Part shown: piece by piece, positions 33,452 to 41,867 of the stretch | How positions within the stretch are numbered: the first letter of the stretch is position 1 | Layout: every line of letters begins with the position of its first letter | Assembly: GCA_015491905.1 (NCBI GenBank) | Contig: WGGC01000068.1 | Span: forward strand, 1-55,042 | Length of the DNA: 55,042 nucleotides | Direction of reading: 5' to 3' | Origin: Bacteroidales bacterium | Lineage (GTDB): Bacteria > Bacteroidota > Bacteroidia > Bacteroidales > F082 | Notes under the pieces: model-generated | Told to the model about the DNA's origin: nothing | The model's input: only the letters and a program-made list of their open reading frames with translations | Database searches by the model: none | Made by a program: the position numbers and the translations under genes

Positions 33452-34864
33452 TTAGTTTTTATATTGCTTTTTCTGTTTTTGGATTTTTATATAATTAAAA
33501 ATAATAACAAGTAAAACAATTAAAATACCTATCAAAATAAAGCTAAATAATTGATATTTTTTAATAATATTTTTAGAATGTAACGATTCTTTTTTGAGAA
33601 TCATTGCATTTTTGTTTAAATCATTAACTTTATATTCTGCTTCAATTTCTTTAATTTTATTTTTTTCTAATTGCTGAATAACAGAGTCTTTATAGGTCTT
33701 ATACATGTCAAAATATTTTTCAAACTGATTGAAATTCCCTGTTGCGGCATAAATAATTGTTAGTTTATCATATATTTTATTTACAAAAATCTTGTAATCA
33801 GCTTTTTTTGCAAGTTTTAGTGCAGAAGTGAAATAGTATTCAGCCTTTTTATATTTTCTTTGGTCGAAATATAAATTACCCATATTGTAAAATACCATTG
33901 ACTGTCCGCTGATATCTTTTAAGGATTTATAAATTTTAAGACTGTTTTCAAGATATTTTATGGCTGTCGTTTTATCTCCCAATTGCCCGTATAGTGAACC
34001 CAGATTGCATTCAACCAAAGCAATTCCTATCTTGCTGTTAAGTTCTTTTTTAATATTAAGAGCTTCTTCATAAAATAGTCTTGCTTTTTTAAAATCATGA
34101 AGATGTTCATAGTATAAATCTCCCAGGTTATTTAATACTTTTGAGAGTTTTCTCTTCTGATTTCCGGAGGTAAATATTATTTTAGCTTTTTCAAGAAATT
34201 CTCTTACTTTCTTGTAATCTTTCATTTGATAATATAAAATAGCAATACTGTTGTAAGCATCTCCCATCCCTTCTTTATTTTTTAAATCAGTAAAAAAATT
34301 AAGTGATTCCAGATAACTTTTCAGTGCTTTATTGTACTGTTTTGTCAACAAATAGATATTACCGATATTTATAAGTGAAACAGCCATTCCATCAAGGTGC
34401 TCCATTTTTTTTTCGTAGTCGAAAGATTGTAAATAAAAATTTAAAGCTTTAGGATAGTTCGACCAGCTTTCGTAAATTAATCCCATGTTATTAAGGCAGT
34501 TAGCAACGCCTTGCTTATTATCTGCTTTTTTATAAAAATTGGCTCCTTTTTGAAAAAAATGTAATGCCTGTGCAAAATCACCACTTAAATAGCAGCTTAC
34601 CCCCAATGATTTGCTTGCCAGTCCTGCCTTCGAATAATCATGAATTTTACTGGCAAGCTCAATAGCATCTTTACCATAGTTTTTACAATCCAGGTAGGAA
34701 ATAACCCTGTATTTTTCAGATAGTTTAATGAGAACATCTATTTTTTTTTCACCGGATGAATGGGAAAGTTCTGATTTTAATGTTTTAATATCAATAATAT
34801 CATCTGCCTTTGACATAAAAGGTAGCAACAGTATTAAAAAACCGATAAATATTTCCTTTTTCAT
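33452..34864 (-). CDS. TPR-repeat membrane protein without output domain
   Basis: 470 aa from the ATG at 34864, which gives a signal peptide (KKEIFIGFLILLLPFMSKA); an ATG at 34903 lies upstream of the promoter box. Residues ~60-390 are about eight TPR units with repeated N-x-(G/A)-x-(I/L)-Y patterns. A coiled region and one membrane helix (~440-462) follow, and the protein ends only about nine residues later. In related Bacteroidota proteins this layout continues into a histidine kinase or a LuxR-type DNA-binding domain; here nothing of the kind follows in any frame. It may act as a partner-binding periplasmic scaffold. Confidence 0.75.
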   Translation of the reverse strand: MKKEIFIGFLILLLPFMSKADDIIDIKTLKSELSHSSGEKKIDVLIKLSEKYRVISYLDCKNYGKDAIELASKIHDYSKAGLASKSLGVSCYLSGDFAQALHFFQKGANFYKKADNKQGVANCLNNMGLIYESWSNYPKALNFYLQSFDYEKKMEHLDGMAVSLINIGNIYLLTKQYNKALKSYLESLNFFTDLKNKEGMGDAYNSIAILYYQMKDYKKVREFLEKAKIIFTSGNQKRKLSKVLNNLGDLYYEHLHDFKKARLFYEEALNIKKELNSKIGIALVECNLGSLYGQLGDKTTAIKYLENSLKIYKSLKDISGQSMVFYNMGNLYFDQRKYKKAEYYFTSALKLAKKADYKIFVNKIYDKLTIIYAATGNFNQFEKYFDMYKTYKDSVIQQLEKNKIKEIEAEYKVNDLNKNAMILKKESLHSKNIIKKYQLFSFILIGILIVLLVIIFNYIKIQKQKKQYKN

Positions 34865-34873
34865 AGAGATTAG

Positions 34874-34881
34874 CAAAGGTA
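34874..34881 (-). promoter_or_regulatory. -7 box just before the TPR gene (near-leaderless start)
   Basis: Plus strand CAAAGGTA, i.e. TACCTTTG on the coding strand, only 9 nt before the ATG at 34864. Transcription would start within a few bases of the start codon. Confidence 0.45.
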
Positions 34882-35005
34882 AGTTTTCTTTTTTGAAAAA
34901 CAATATGTATATATCAATAAGGTGGAAAACAAGGTATTATTATAGATTATGTTTTTGAAAATTTGCTTTTTTTATTAAATTATTTCTCTCCATGTACAGT
35001 TATTG

Positions 35006-35013
35006 TATATTTG
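35006..35013 (+). promoter_or_regulatory. -7 box for yicC-gmk operon
   Basis: TATATTTG (TAnnTTTG), 19 nt before the yicC ATG at 35033. Confidence 0.55.
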
Positions 35014-35032
35014 CTATCAAATTTTTGCGTTT

Positions 35033-35905
35033 ATGATACAATCAATGACGGGGTATGGAAAAGCAGTGGCTATTACCCCGAATTATAAATTTAGCTTGGA
35101 AATAAGATGTTTAAATAGTAAACAACTTGATATAAACCTAAAAGTTCCCGGAATTTTGAGATCTTTGGAACCTGAGATCAGGTCAATACTTTCGAGAGAT
35201 TTATATCGTGGTAAAATAGAACTTGTTATTACAGAAGAAAAAAGCGAACAGGGTTTTTCATCAATAAATAAAGATGTTGTAATTCGCTATTATCAGGAAT
35301 TAAGAAATTTGGCAAAAGAACTTGATGATCCGGTTTCTGGAGGTTTTTTACCTCTTGTAATTCGTAATCCTGAAGTTTTTTCAACACCGGATAAAGATTT
35401 ATCCGAAGAAGATAAAGACATCTTAAAACAAGCTGTTAAAGATGCTGCGGATCAGGTAATTGCCTTTAGACAGCATGAGGGAACTATTTTGGAAAAAGAT
35501 TTTAAATTGCATATTCATAATATCCTTGAATTACTTTCAGAAGTACCTGCTTTTGAGCAAACAAGGATAGACAGAATAAAGGAGCGGATGAAAAATAATC
35601 TGGAGAAAATAAAGGGAGAAATAGCTTACGACCCGAATCGTTTGGAACAAGAAATGATTTATTATGTTGAAAAGTTAGATATTACGGAGGAAAAAATCCG
35701 ACTTAAGAAACACTGTGATTATTTTCTGGATACTCTTGATAAAGAAAGCCGGTCAGGAAAAAAAATGGGTTTTGTATTGCAGGAAATCGGTAGAGAGATA
35801 AATACACTGGGTTCAAAAGCTAATGATGCAGATTTGCAGCAAAAAGTGGTGTTGATGAAAGATGAACTTGAAAAAATAAAAGAGCAGGTGCTTAATATTT
35901 TATAG
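35033..35905 (+). CDS. yicC: YicC family endoribonuclease-like protein
   Basis: 290 aa from the ATG at 35033, giving the family start MIQSMTGYGKA; an upstream in-frame start would overlap the promoter box. YicC_N domain ~1-155 and DUF1732 at the C-terminus with the conserved end FVLQEIGREINTLGSKANDADLQ...MKDELEKIKEQVLNI. E. coli YicC is an endoribonuclease acting on small RNA. It is 8 nt upstream of gmk, a gene pair conserved in many bacteria. Confidence 0.93.
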   Translation: MIQSMTGYGKAVAITPNYKFSLEIRCLNSKQLDINLKVPGILRSLEPEIRSILSRDLYRGKIELVITEEKSEQGFSSINKDVVIRYYQELRNLAKELDDPVSGGFLPLVIRNPEVFSTPDKDLSEEDKDILKQAVKDAADQVIAFRQHEGTILEKDFKLHIHNILELLSEVPAFEQTRIDRIKERMKNNLEKIKGEIAYDPNRLEQEMIYYVEKLDITEEKIRLKKHCDYFLDTLDKESRSGKKMGFVLQEIGREINTLGSKANDADLQQKVVLMKDELEKIKEQVLNIL

Positions 35906-35913
35906 GCTAAAGT

Positions 35914-36516
35914 ATGGAAATTAAAAAAGGTAAATTAATTATTTTTTCTGCTCCCTCCGGATCGGGAAAGACAACTTTAGTTCATTATTTAATGAAACAA
36001 ATTCCCGAGTTGGCATTTTCAGTTTCTGCTACTAACAGAAAGCCACGGCCGGAAGAAAAAAACGGAATAGATTATTATTTTCTATCTACGGAAGAGTTTA
36101 AAAGAAAAATCGATTCCGGAGATTTTGTAGAGTGGGAAGAAGTTTATCCCGGACAATTTTATGGAACCTTAAAATCGGAGGTTGAAAGTAAACGAAATAA
36201 GGGAAAAACAGTAGTTTTTGATGTTGATGTAAAAGGCGGAATAAATATTAAAAAATTATATGGCGATGAGGCACTTGCTGTTTTTGTTAAACCTCCTTCT
36301 ATTGCTGTTCTGAAAGAAAGGCTTCTACATCGTTCTACAGAAGATGCTGATAGTATTAAAAAAAGACTTGAAAGAGCTGAATATGAGTTGACATTTGAAA
36401 AATATTTTGATAAAGTAATAATTAACGGCGATTTAGATAAGTCGAAAAAAAGTAGTATCGACATAGTGCTTAATTTTTTAAATGGTGAAAAAAATAGTAA
36501 AAATAAATATTCTTAA
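35914..36516 (+). CDS. gmk: Guanylate kinase
   Basis: 200 aa, normal length. P-loop SAPSGSGKTT at residues ~11-20, the GMP-binding region SATNRKPRPEEKNGIDYYF and EWEEVYPGQFYGT, and the lid region LKERLLHRSTEDADSI. It phosphorylates GMP to GDP with ATP. Second gene of the yicC-gmk-MDR-folA run. Confidence 0.96.
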   Translation: MEIKKGKLIIFSAPSGSGKTTLVHYLMKQIPELAFSVSATNRKPRPEEKNGIDYYFLSTEEFKRKIDSGDFVEWEEVYPGQFYGTLKSEVESKRNKGKTVVFDVDVKGGINIKKLYGDEALAVFVKPPSIAVLKERLLHRSTEDADSIKKRLERAEYELTFEKYFDKVIINGDLDKSKKSSIDIVLNFLNGEKNSKNKYS

Positions 36517-36518
36517 TC

Positions 36519-37520
36519 ATGAAGAAAATTATCCTTCCTGAATATAATACAAATGTGATAAAAGCATTATTAAGTCTTAAAATTATTGACACAGAAATTC
36601 CTGAGCCTAAAAATAATGAAGTTCTTATAAAAGTTCATGCAGCTCCTGTTAATCCTTCAGACATAGCTTTTATGTCAGGAACTTATAATATTGTTAAGGA
36701 ATTGCCTGCAGTCCCGGGTTTTGAAGGCTCTGGTATAGTTACGGAAGTGGGAAGGGGTGCCGAAGATCTTCTTGGAAAAAAAGTCTGCTTCTTTACTCAG
36801 GAAAAAGAGGACGGGAGCTGGTCGGAAATGGTTTGTACAAATCGTGATAATATTGTTGTATTAGATGAGAAAATGGATATGGATCAGGCTGCATGTTTTG
36901 CTATTAACCCTTTTACAGCCAGAGGATTAGTAGATATTGCCCTTTTGCATAAACAGAAATGTGTTATTCAGAATGCAGCCGGAGGTCAGGTAGCGGCATT
37001 TATACGAATGATTGCCAAGGATAAAGGTATTGAGGTGATTAATATTGTCAGGAAAAAAGAAACAGTCGAAAAGTTGAAAAGTGATGGTGCTAAATATGTT
37101 TTATGTGAAAAAAGCCCTGATTTTAATAAAGAGCTGAAAGAACTTGCAAGTAAACTAAATTCTCATCTTGCTTTTGACGCTGTGGCGGGAAAAGCTACCG
37201 GTTATTTAATGAATGCTATGCCTAAAGGTTCGGAAGTGGTTGTTTACGGAGGATTGTCAAATAAACCTGTTTCCGGTGTCGATCCGCTCGGATTAATTTT
37301 TTATAATAAACTTATTTCAGGATTTAATCTTCCGGAGTGGCATGAAAATGTTGACCCGGATTATTTTGAAGAAGCTTCAAAGGATCTGCAGGATAAATTT
37401 GTAACAGGAGCTTATAGCACAACTATTAATGGTTCTTTTCGATTTTCTCAGATACGACAGGCACTTAGGAAATATCTGAAAGATATGAGTGCCGGAAAAG
37501 TATTGATTAAACCTGACTAA
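36519..37520 (+). CDS. MDR-superfamily (quinone-oxidoreductase-like) dehydrogenase
   Basis: 333 aa, starting 2 nt after gmk. GroES-like N-terminal domain with AAPVNPSDIAFMSGTY and VPGFEGSGIVTEVG, then a Rossmann domain with NAAGGQVAAFIRMIAKDKG. Zinc-ligand cysteines of classical alcohol dehydrogenases are absent, pointing to the NADPH:quinone reductase or trans-enoyl reductase-like branch. The substrate cannot be told. In many bacteria nadD follows gmk; here this gene takes that place. Confidence 0.85.
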   Translation: MKKIILPEYNTNVIKALLSLKIIDTEIPEPKNNEVLIKVHAAPVNPSDIAFMSGTYNIVKELPAVPGFEGSGIVTEVGRGAEDLLGKKVCFFTQEKEDGSWSEMVCTNRDNIVVLDEKMDMDQAACFAINPFTARGLVDIALLHKQKCVIQNAAGGQVAAFIRMIAKDKGIEVINIVRKKETVEKLKSDGAKYVLCEKSPDFNKELKELASKLNSHLAFDAVAGKATGYLMNAMPKGSEVVVYGGLSNKPVSGVDPLGLIFYNKLISGFNLPEWHENVDPDYFEEASKDLQDKFVTGAYSTTINGSFRFSQIRQALRKYLKDMSAGKVLIKPD

Positions 37521-37532
37521 CATAGTAATATT

Positions 37533-38036
37533 ATGTTTAATAAAAAAATATCGATAATTGTTGCTATGGCTCAAAATGGTGTTATTGGTGATAATAATAA
37601 ACTAATTTGGCATATACCTGATGATTTAAAAAGGTTTAAAAGGATTACCTCATATCATACTATTGTTATGGGAAGTAAAACATATCAATCGTTACCAGTT
37701 AAGCCGCTGCCAAACAGAAGGCATATAGTTATTACCAGAGATTATTCTAAGGCTTTTGATGGTTGCATTATGGCACATAGCATTGAAGAAGCCATTGAGA
37801 AAATGGATGCTGACAATGAAAATTTTGTAATTGGTGGTGGGGAAATTTATAGACAATTTTTGCCTTTTTCAAATAGAATTTATTTAACCCGTGTATTAAA
37901 AGACTTTGAAGGAGACACATTTTTTCCTGAAATTATACTATCTGAATGGATAAAAGTAGAAGAAACCAAAGTTTCTAACGATCCTAAGTGTAATTTTTCT
38001 TATGTATTTGAAACTTATAAAAGGAAAGACCTTTAA
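37533..38036 (+). CDS. folA: Dihydrofolate reductase
   Basis: 167 aa. DHFR signatures: ISIIVAMAQNGVIGDNNKLIWHIPDDLKRFK (substrate loop with the catalytic acidic residue in IPDDLKRF), VMGSKTYQSL, PLPNRRHIVITR and FVIGGGEIYRQF. Reduces dihydrofolate with NADPH. 12 nt after the MDR gene, last of the operon; its 3' end overlaps the convergent tlpA-like gene by 4 nt. Confidence 0.96.
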   Translation: MFNKKISIIVAMAQNGVIGDNNKLIWHIPDDLKRFKRITSYHTIVMGSKTYQSLPVKPLPNRRHIVITRDYSKAFDGCIMAHSIEEAIEKMDADNENFVIGGGEIYRQFLPFSNRIYLTRVLKDFEGDTFFPEIILSEWIKVEETKVSNDPKCNFSYVFETYKRKDL

Positions 38037-38560
38037 CGGTTTAATAAAGACGTAATTTTATTTTTCATGGCATTAAACTCCTTAACATTATATAGCCGGG
38101 TTAAAAATACAATTTTTCCACTTCTATTGATAACAACATTTCTTGTTACTCCTGCCTTTTTATGTGCAAACTTGCTAAATATTTCTGCCCCCGGGTCTAA
38201 AGCCATAGGATAGGTAATTTTCATTTCTTTTTTAAATGCCATTACCTTGTTGACGGGCTCATTATAATCAACCCCAATTAATATGAAATTTTTATTTTTA
38301 TTGGGTTCCCATATTTCCTTTTCAAGATGGGGCATTTCTTTTCTGCATACCGAACACCAGCTGGCTGTAAACTGTAGCACTACTACCTTTCCTCTGAGTT
38401 GATCCAGTGAAATTGTTTGCCCGTCAATAAGTTTCATTTTAAAATTCGGTGCTTGCTGTCCTACATGTACGATATAACCCCGATTGGTTTCATTTTGAGC
38501 TGGAAGAACCCCTCCCCATATAATAAGTAAAAAAGCAATTCCTGATATTACACTTCTCAT
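38033..38560 (-). CDS. TlpA-like thioredoxin-fold protein, periplasmic
   Basis: 175 aa with a signal peptide (~1-22). AhpC/TSA-thioredoxin fold: GQQAPNFKMKLIDGQTISLDQLRGKVVVLQF, active site ASWCSVCRKEMPHLEKE (CxxC), and a cis-Pro-equivalent region AGVTRNVVI. It probably reduces disulphides in the periplasm, for example for cytochrome maturation or as an antioxidant. A -7 box lies 16 nt before the start. Confidence 0.88.
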   Translation of the reverse strand: MRSVISGIAFLLIIWGGVLPAQNETNRGYIVHVGQQAPNFKMKLIDGQTISLDQLRGKVVVLQFTASWCSVCRKEMPHLEKEIWEPNKNKNFILIGVDYNEPVNKVMAFKKEMKITYPMALDPGAEIFSKFAHKKAGVTRNVVINRSGKIVFLTRLYNVKEFNAMKNKITSLLNR

Positions 38561-38576
38561 TCATTTTATTTTGCAG

Positions 38577-38584
38577 CAAATATA
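38577..38584 (-). promoter_or_regulatory. -7 box for the TlpA-like gene
   Basis: Plus strand CAAATATA, i.e. TATATTTG on the coding strand, 16 nt upstream of the ATG at 38560. Confidence 0.5.
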
Positions 38585-38712
38585 GAAATAAACAAATAAG
38601 TCATTTTGAAATTTTTATTGCTATTTGATTTTTTTTGATAATATACTTTTTTTTAAAGCATTTATTATAAGATTTCTTAAAAGCCGAATATCAACTTGTT
38701 TACATAATGTCG

Positions 38713-39564
38713 TTATGATAAAACAATACCGGCAAGTTTTTGTTTGGCTTCTATTAAACTATTCATGTTAATGGAATGAGAAATGTTATTTTTTTTACAG
38801 TAACCTAATAAGTCAAGCAAATCAAGGTTTGGGACCATTTTTTTACCGGTCATCGGGCAACCTCCCAAGCCTCCCAAAACAGTATCAAAATCGCGAATTC
38901 CTGCTTTAAATGCATTATCTACCTTTTCCATTCCTTTACCAGGAATTGCATGTGTATGAAATCCAAATTCAACTTTTGGAAATGAAGTTATTAAACTTGA
39001 AGTAACGTCAAAGATAACTTTAGGTTCTATGTCTCCTATGGTTTCTGCCAGTTCGATAAAGCGAATACCTTTATGTGTCAATATTTCTATCCATTCTGCA
39101 ACGATATCTATATTCCAAATATCCCCGTATGGATTTCCAAATGCAAGAGATAAATACACTACGAGTTCTTTTCCTTTAGAAAGACATAAATTTTGTAAAA
39201 AATCAATAGTATCATTACCGTGTACCAGGTCAGTATTTAAATTCTTTTTTAAAAAAGTAGGGGACACAGAGAATGGATAAAATATGCGGTCTATAACATC
39301 GTAATCTTTTGCAATTTGACCTCCTTTTTTATTGGCTACCAGTACAGCTATTTTTGTGTTTTCAGGTTTATGATTTATTTTATCCAAAACCTTTCCGGTA
39401 TCTGCCATTTGTGGAATAGCACGAGGAGATACAAAACTACCTGTTTCAACAGTATTAAAACCGCATTTTAGCAAAGCGTTAATATATTCAATCTTCTTAT
39501 CGGTTGGAATAATATATGGCAAACCCTGCATTCCGTCTCTGGGTGTCTCCGTTATTTTTATCAT
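38713..39564 (-). CDS. Hydroxymethylglutaryl-CoA lyase
   Basis: 283 aa, DRE-TIM metallolyase fold. The active-site residues of HMG-CoA lyase are all visible: Arg-Asp in ETPRDGMQG, the metal histidines in GFHTHA and the catalytic Cys in GLGGCPMTG. It splits HMG-CoA to acetoacetate and acetyl-CoA, the last step of leucine breakdown. It is about 15 residues shorter than most. No neighbouring leucine genes. Confidence 0.9.
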   Translation of the reverse strand: MIKITETPRDGMQGLPYIIPTDKKIEYINALLKCGFNTVETGSFVSPRAIPQMADTGKVLDKINHKPENTKIAVLVANKKGGQIAKDYDVIDRIFYPFSVSPTFLKKNLNTDLVHGNDTIDFLQNLCLSKGKELVVYLSLAFGNPYGDIWNIDIVAEWIEILTHKGIRFIELAETIGDIEPKVIFDVTSSLITSFPKVEFGFHTHAIPGKGMEKVDNAFKAGIRDFDTVLGGLGGCPMTGKKMVPNLDLLDLLGYCKKNNISHSINMNSLIEAKQKLAGIVLS

Positions 39565-39587
39565 TTAAATAAATACTTTATTGAAAA

Positions 39588-39595
39588 CAAAGTTA
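39588..39595 (-). promoter_or_regulatory. -7 box for the HMG-CoA lyase gene
   Basis: Plus strand CAAAGTTA, i.e. TAACTTTG on the coding strand, 23 nt before the ATG. Confidence 0.5.
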
Positions 39596-39733
39596 AGTTA
39601 ATTAGCAATAACTTTATAGTTTATAAATATAATTTATCTTTAAAATGATTAATGTGTAAGTTGCTGAATAGAAAGTGGTAAAAAATTTTAAAGTATTATT
39701 TTTTTCATTGTAAACCTAATTAAAATAAAGTTG

Positions 39734-39741
39734 TACATTTG
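39734..39741 (+). promoter_or_regulatory. -7 box for the K+ channel gene
   Basis: TACATTTG (TAnnTTTG) with a possible TTG -33 element at 39708-39710. The start codon is 46 nt downstream. Confidence 0.5.
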
Positions 39742-39787
39742 TTTTACAATCCGATGTTAGTTATACCAAATTAGAATTAGTAAGAGT

Positions 39788-40825
39788 TTGAAAAATAATT
39801 CAGAAATTTATAAAGCGGGAATATTTGTACTTGCGCTTGTTGTTATCGGTACAGCCGGTTATATGTATATTGAGCATTTTAATTTTTTAGATGCGTTATA
39901 TATGACTGTAATCAGCATGTCTACAGTAGGATATGGTGAGGTGCATGCCTTAAGTCCTGCGGGTAAAATATTTACTATGCTACTGATAGTTTCGAGTCTG
40001 GGAGTAGTGGGATATTTTTTGTCGCATATGACTCAGAACTTTTTCAGAACTCAATTTGGATTCTTTTTTGGACGAGCTTCCCGAAAATTAAAAAAACAAA
40101 AAATGAAAAATCATGTAATTGTCTGTGGATATGGCCGTAACGGTAGTCAGGTTGTTTCCGAATTATTAGCATATCATGAAAAAGTTGTAGTAATAGATAA
40201 GGAACACGAATTAATTTTAAATCATCAATCCTCCAAGGTTGAATTTGTTGAAGGTGATTCTACAGAAGATGAAGTTCTTTTAAATGCAGGAGTAAAAGAT
40301 GCAAAAGCATTGATTACAGCTTTACCAATAGACGCTGATAACCTGTATGTTGTATTAAGTGCAAGGGCTTTAAAACCTGATTTAAATATTATTAGCAGAG
40401 CGTCAAATGATAGTGCTGAGAGAAAATTACGAATGGCAGGTGTTAACTCTGTTGTTACCCCTGAAAGGGTAGGGGGTTCGCATATGGCAACCCTTGTGGC
40501 ACAACCTGATGTAGTAGAATTTTTGGAACGGTTGAATGTTCATGGAGATTCTCCGGTGCAACTTATGGAAATTATTTGTACTAATTTACCCGAAGATTTA
40601 ATCCATAAACCTATAAAAGACATTGGGTTAAGGAAGATTACAGGAGCCAATATTTTAGGATATAAAACTGCCAGTGGTGATTATATTATAAATCCTGATC
40701 CAAATACTCGTCTTTATCCCAATTCGAAATTGTTCGTTGTTGGAACAATTAAGCAAATAGAGGAACTGCGAAAAGTTCTTGGGGGTACTATTGATAAAAA
40801 CTATTACCGGGATAAAAATCATTAG
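39788..40825 (+). CDS. Two-helix potassium channel with RCK (TrkA-N/TrkA-C) domains
   Basis: 345 aa, starting with TTG at 39788. No ATG or GTG lies between it and the in-frame stop at 39758, and the first internal ATG would remove the first membrane helix. TM1 ~9-28, pore with selectivity filter STVGYGE near 48-54, TM2 ~58-80. RCK domain from ~105 with the nucleotide-binding motif VIVCGYGRNGSQV, then a TrkA-C domain (~255-335). MthK-like gated K+ channels respond to Ca2+ or nucleotides. A Na+/Ca2+ exchanger gene follows 51 nt later. Confidence 0.9.
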   Translation: MKNNSEIYKAGIFVLALVVIGTAGYMYIEHFNFLDALYMTVISMSTVGYGEVHALSPAGKIFTMLLIVSSLGVVGYFLSHMTQNFFRTQFGFFFGRASRKLKKQKMKNHVIVCGYGRNGSQVVSELLAYHEKVVVIDKEHELILNHQSSKVEFVEGDSTEDEVLLNAGVKDAKALITALPIDADNLYVVLSARALKPDLNIISRASNDSAERKLRMAGVNSVVTPERVGGSHMATLVAQPDVVEFLERLNVHGDSPVQLMEIICTNLPEDLIHKPIKDIGLRKITGANILGYKTASGDYIINPDPNTRLYPNSKLFVVGTIKQIEELRKVLGGTIDKNYYRDKNH

Positions 40826-40876
40826 TACAGTTTTTATAACCACATTACATTAAATTTGCTGCATTAAAAAAATACT

Positions 40877-41836
40877 ATGTCAGTTACATTGGTTTTATTT
40901 ATTATTGGCTTTGTTTTACTTATTGGAGGTGCACAAATGCTTATTATGGGAGCATCAAGTTTAGGTTCTAAATTTGGGGTCTCTCAAATGATAATGGGAT
41001 TAACTGTTGTAGCTCTGGGAACTTCATTACCTGAACTTGTTGTGAATATTTTTGCCAGTGCCAAAGGTAATTCTGCTTTGGCAATTGGAAATGTACTTGG
41101 AAGTAATATTACAAATACTTTACTTGTAGTAGGTGTATCTGCACTTATATTTCCTGTTTTTTTAAGTAAAAATACTCTCAAGCGCGATTTACCTTTTAGT
41201 TTGTTTATTTTAGTTATTCTGTTTATTCTGGCAAACGATAGGTTTTTTGGTCGTCCTAATATGATAAACCGTGGAGATGGCGTAATTTTACTTTTGTTTT
41301 TTCTGGTGTTTGGGTATTTTCTTTTCAAAAGGTCTAGAAATGAAGATTCTGAATCTTTAAATCTTCAAATTAAGGAATATGGATTAGGAATTGATATAAT
41401 TTTTATTTTGCTCGGAGGGTTAGGATTGTATTTTGGAGGAGAGTGGATTGCTAATGGTGCTGTTACTATTGCTGATTTAATTGGCATTACAAGTACTGCC
41501 ATGGGATTAACAATTATAAGTGGTGCGACGTCTTTGCCTGAACTAATAACCTCAATTCTGGCTTCACGTAAAAAAAATACTGATATGGCACTAGGAAATG
41601 CCATCGGCTCCAATATTATAAATGTTTTATTGGTTTTGGGTATAACAGCCGTTATTAAACCAATACCTTTTCAAGATAATTTAAATGTAGAAATTGGATT
41701 AGTAATTCTTGCAGGTATCATTGTATGGGTATCTGCAAAAACAGGTAAAATAAAAAATCAACTTGGTAGATGGCAAGGCGTTGTACTGGTACTTTTATAT
41801 GTAGCTTTTATATATTTCTCAACTACATATCAGTAA
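40877..41836 (+). CDS. Ca2+/Na+ antiporter (CaCA family, YrbG-like)
   Basis: 319 aa with ten membrane segments and the two inverted alpha repeats of the CaCA family: VVALGTSLPELVVNIFAS...GNVLGSNITN and IISGATSLPELITSILAS...GNAIGSNIIN. A charged cytoplasmic loop (~150-165) splits the halves. It exchanges cytoplasmic Ca2+ for external Na+ (or H+). Follows the K+ channel gene, probably cotranscribed. Confidence 0.93.
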   Translation: MSVTLVLFIIGFVLLIGGAQMLIMGASSLGSKFGVSQMIMGLTVVALGTSLPELVVNIFASAKGNSALAIGNVLGSNITNTLLVVGVSALIFPVFLSKNTLKRDLPFSLFILVILFILANDRFFGRPNMINRGDGVILLLFFLVFGYFLFKRSRNEDSESLNLQIKEYGLGIDIIFILLGGLGLYFGGEWIANGAVTIADLIGITSTAMGLTIISGATSLPELITSILASRKKNTDMALGNAIGSNIINVLLVLGITAVIKPIPFQDNLNVEIGLVILAGIIVWVSAKTGKIKNQLGRWQGVVLVLLYVAFIYFSTTYQ

Positions 41837-41867
41837 ATAATAAAAGTTATTTCTTTAATTACCTGAT

